Part shown: positions 61,823-64,000 of the stretch, one piece after another
Layout: the number at the start of each line of letters is the position of its first letter
Numbering within the stretch: position 1 is the first letter of the stretch
Assembly: GCA_963720775.1 (NCBI GenBank)
Contig: CAVRGR010000008.1
Location: forward strand, 1-64,000
Source: JAENVT01 sp963720775
GTDB lineage: Bacteria > Actinomycetota > Acidimicrobiia > Acidimicrobiales > Ilumatobacteraceae
Length of the DNA: 64,000 bases
Reading direction: 5' to 3'
The notes under the pieces: model-generated
Databases searched by the model: none
What the model saw: the letters and a program-made list of their open reading frames with translations, nothing else
What the model was told of the DNA's origin: nothing
Program-made: the position numbers and the translations under genes

Positions 61823-62494
61823 GTGAAGACCGACTGGAACCCGGTGCTCCGCGCCGAATTCGACAAGCCGTACTGGACGGAACTGCAGCGGTTCGTGGCC
61901 GACGAACGATCCCGTCACACCGTGTTCCCGCCCGCCGACCGGGTGTTCGCCGCGCTTCATCTGACGCCCTACGAGACAACGCGCGTCGTTCTGCTCGGCC
62001 AGGACCCGTATCACGGCAGCGGGCAGGCACACGGGCTGTGCTTCTCGGTGCGTGACGGCGTGCAACTGCCACCGTCGCTCGTCAACATCTACACGGAACT
62101 GCACAACGATCTCGGCATCGACACACCTGCCCACGGCAATCTCGAATCGTGGGCCCGCCAAGGTGTGCTGCTGCTCAACACGTCGCTGACCGTGCGCGCC
62201 GGCGCCGCCGGGTCACATCAGGGCAAGGGCTGGGAGAACTTCACCGACGAGGTGCTGCGCACCGTCAACGCCAAGCCTCATCCCGTGGTGTTCATCTTGT
62301 GGGGTGCCCAGGCTCGCAAGAAGAAGGCGTTGATAGACACCTCTCGGCACACGGTGATCGAATCAGCTCACCCGTCGCCGCTCAGTGCGCACAACGGGTT
62401 CTTCGGCAGCAAGCCGTTCAGCCGTACCAACGCCGCGCTGGTCGCGGCCGGTCTCGAGCCGATCGATTGGCGCCTCCCCACTCGACCCACCTGA
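61823..62494 (+). CDS. ung: uracil-DNA glycosylase family 1
   Basis: 223 residues from GTG 61823 (VKTDWNPVLRAEFDKPYW). It removes uracil from DNA. The catalytic water-activating loop VVLLGQDPYHGSGQAHGLCFS, LLLNTSLTVRAGAAGSHQGKGW and the DNA-intercalation loop ESAHPSPLSAHNGFFGSKPFS are intact. No obvious promoter hexamer at the start. Confidence 0.96.
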   Translation: MKTDWNPVLRAEFDKPYWTELQRFVADERSRHTVFPPADRVFAALHLTPYETTRVVLLGQDPYHGSGQAHGLCFSVRDGVQLPPSLVNIYTELHNDLGIDTPAHGNLESWARQGVLLLNTSLTVRAGAAGSHQGKGWENFTDEVLRTVNAKPHPVVFILWGAQARKKKALIDTSRHTVIESAHPSPLSAHNGFFGSKPFSRTNAALVAAGLEPIDWRLPTRPT

Positions 62495-62597
62495 GCCCGC
62501 TTGGGCGCGGAAGTAGAACGACCCCTTCCCCGGTGGCGCCCATTCAGCCCGCTTGGGCGCGGAAGTAGAACGACCGCTTCCCCGGTGGCGCCCATTC
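62494..62597. repeat. 52-bp tandem repeat, two copies
   Basis: Two consecutive 52-base units (62494-62545 and 62546-62597) that differ at one position. Each starts AGCCCGCTTGGGCGCGGAAG and contains the small hairpin GCCC-GCTT-GGGC. They fill the space between the convergent ung and substrate-binding protein genes, starting on the last base of the ung stop codon. They may double as a terminator. Confidence 0.85.
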
Positions 62598-64000
62598 AGC
62601 CGGCAGGGCTTGGGTAGTTGCCGGGTGCCTCGCCGGGAGGCGGCGAGTCGTACAGGGCGATGGCACCGGCGGGATCGAACATCGTGTCGACGCTCGGCCA
62701 TTCGCCAGGCAGGTAGCGCTTGCCGCCATCGACGAACTGGTACATGCCGACGCCATCCTTGCGAATCTCGTCGGGGCCGGCGACCGTCGGATCCCACCAG
62801 AACGCCGTCGCATCGTCGACGCCGAGATAATCGGCGTCCGGCCAGTAGCCCTTCTGTCCGTAGGAGAGGAACGGCTGGCTGATCGCCAGGCCGTTCGACG
62901 TGCCGGGAAGCGCGAACAACGTGTCGCGGAACGTCTGCGGAGTCAGGTCAGGACCGACCGCTTGCACCGCGGCGAAGAACAGCGCCGGGTACGGAGCGAA
63001 GACCCCGATCGAGCCGTCGGCAGGCGGATCGACACCGGTGAACCAGCGATAGACGAAGAACGCGCCGATCTGATCCGACGGCGTGCGCGCCGCGAGTTGC
63101 GTGACACCGAACGCATGCTTCCACTGCTCCTGGTCGTACGTGCGGGCAAACGCGCTGACGTCGACCAGCGTGGCAGCGGCCACCACCCATTCCGGGAAGT
63201 ACTCCTGAGCGGTCGCCTCCTTGGTGAAATCGCGAGGCGCGACGGGGTCGCCGTTGAACACGATCGTCGTGACCCCAGCAGCCTTCATCTTGGTGATCAC
63301 CTGGGTCGCCGTGGCCTGGATCGTCGACGGGTCGAGTTGATAGGCGACGACCTGCGCGAACGGTGAACCAGCCGCGTTCATCGCCGCGGCGAACGAGTCG
63401 GCGAGCTCCTTCGCCGCGCCACTGTTCTCCAGGTACAGCAGTCCGAGCTTGCGCGGCTTGTCCTTCACCTCGTCACCACCATGCGTGGCGTTCTTGCCGA
63501 TGATCTGCTTCGTCAGGAACTCCTCGACGTGCGACTGCTTCTGCAACGGGCTGCCGTCGAGACCCCAGACGTACGGGTCGCGATCGCTGTAGAACGACGC
63601 CGGCTGGCCAGGTGTGCAGCCGATGCAGATCACCTTGTGGGCGGCGAGCTCGTCGGCGAAGGCGCTGGTCAGTGCCGGACCGCCGAACACCGCGAACGGC
63701 TTGTACTGCAGGGCGATCTGGGCAGCGTCGGCGCGTGCAGCGACCTCATCGGTGGCGTTGCCGGTGCCCTCGAACGTGACGAGGTTGATCGTGCGTCCGT
63801 AGAGCTCGTAGTAGGTCTCGTAGTAACGGATCAGCTCTTTCATGGTGGCGAACTGATCGCCATTGGTGTCGTCGACGTGCACCGCATCGGTGATGTAGTT
63901 GATGATCGGATCGGTCTCCTGGCCCTCGTAGTAGACGATCGTGATCTGGTCGCCCGTGACACCCGGAGCAGTTGCCCCGCCGTTGTCGCCACTGAACGGG
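62596..64000 (-). CDS. ABC-type substrate-binding protein, branched-chain amino acid/amide type, partial
   Basis: The frame is open from the stop at 62596 to the right edge, about 468 codons; the N-terminus with its signal is outside. It has the periplasmic-binding-protein type I fold: ITIVYYEGQETDPIINYITD near the visible start, FATMKELIRYYETYYELYGR, RADAAQIALQYKPFAVFGGP, KLGLLYLENSGAAKELADSF and TATQVITKMKAAGVTTIVFN. The C-terminal half has FFVYRWFTGVDPP and PYPALFFAAVQAVGPDLTPQ. It delivers an unknown solute to an ABC importer whose other genes would be outside the window. The right edge begins in a Gly-rich linker (SGDNGGATAPG) typical after a lipoprotein signal. Confidence 0.85.
   Translation of the reverse strand, partial: PFSGDNGGATAPGVTGDQITIVYYEGQETDPIINYITDAVHVDDTNGDQFATMKELIRYYETYYELYGRTINLVTFEGTGNATDEVAARADAAQIALQYKPFAVFGGPALTSAFADELAAHKVICIGCTPGQPASFYSDRDPYVWGLDGSPLQKQSHVEEFLTKQIIGKNATHGGDEVKDKPRKLGLLYLENSGAAKELADSFAAAMNAAGSPFAQVVAYQLDPSTIQATATQVITKMKAAGVTTIVFNGDPVAPRDFTKEATAQEYFPEWVVAAATLVDVSAFARTYDQEQWKHAFGVTQLAARTPSDQIGAFFVYRWFTGVDPPADGSIGVFAPYPALFFAAVQAVGPDLTPQTFRDTLFALPGTSNGLAISQPFLSYGQKGYWPDADYLGVDDATAFWWDPTVAGPDEIRKDGVGMYQFVDGGKRYLPGEWPSVDTMFDPAGAIALYDSPPPGEAPGNYPSPAG

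Overview
The window is high-GC actinobacterial chromosome. The gene complement fits an uncultured member of the class Acidimicrobiia (Ilumatobacter-like): DUF222/HNH elements, a sdhCAB operon beside a K+-independent H+-pyrophosphatase, DUF3097, DUF4349, a stand-alone B12-binding mutase subunit next to sucCD, and mycofactocin-associated electron-transfer genes. This assignment is inference from gene content and composition; I saw no rRNA or tRNA gene. About twenty genes start 5-9 bases after a TANNNT hexamer, which suggests that leaderless transcription is common here.

Layout. 1-3031: a partial BNR/sortilin-like repeat protein diverging from a small membrane protein. 3030-5052: a putative REP13E12-like element with three nested repeat pairs around a frameshifted DUF222-HNH gene, abutting the end of sdhB. 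5034-12697: sdhCAB and, divergently, hppA, a DedA protein and a DUF4349 lipoprotein. 12567-15284: DUF3097, an uncharacterised partner, an SCP2 protein and an Fpg/Nei glycosylase. 15300-18610: deoD, a decayed 5' piece of mraY, an alpha/beta hydrolase and a G1 glutamic peptidase. 18773-24161: vapBC, mdh, an acyltransferase and purH. 24259-36261: a proline-tailed membrane protein, a 1684-residue secreted modular protein, mutase subunit-sucC-sucD, a flavodoxin and pcrA. 36368-42016: a crcB pair, a Crp-like regulator with an operator, an ECF sigma factor, YaaA, DUF445 and a cyclopropane synthase.

42175-47327 holds an Old-Yellow-Enzyme-type reductase, purE-purK, a second DedA protein and a DUF3291-GNAT fusion. 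47333-54875 is the most distinctive region. It has an ETF alpha subunit, a FixC-like quinone reductase, a FixX ferredoxin and an ETF beta subunit in one tight operon. A MFS exporter/TetR pair with a perfect palindromic operator follows, and the TetR gene overlaps mftE (creatininase family) and mftF (glycosyltransferase). These look like the electron-acceptor and maturation parts of a mycofactocin system whose precursor peptide and radical-SAM genes are not in the window. 54844-64000 holds DUF4395, an alanine-racemase-like protein, a DUF418-like membrane protein, a zinc metallopeptidase, a 2OG oxygenase and ROK kinase pair, an ECF sigma factor with a membrane partner, ung, a 52-bp tandem repeat and a partial ABC substrate-binding protein.

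Functional threads. Central carbon metabolism is well represented: methylmalonyl-CoA mutase subunit to succinyl-CoA synthetase to succinate dehydrogenase to malate dehydrogenase. Three steps of purine synthesis are present (purE, purK, purH). Three otherwise intact genes (DUF222-HNH, purH and the cyclopropane synthase) each carry one single-base frameshift. For the two housekeeping genes at least, sequencing or assembly indels are more likely than real inactivation.
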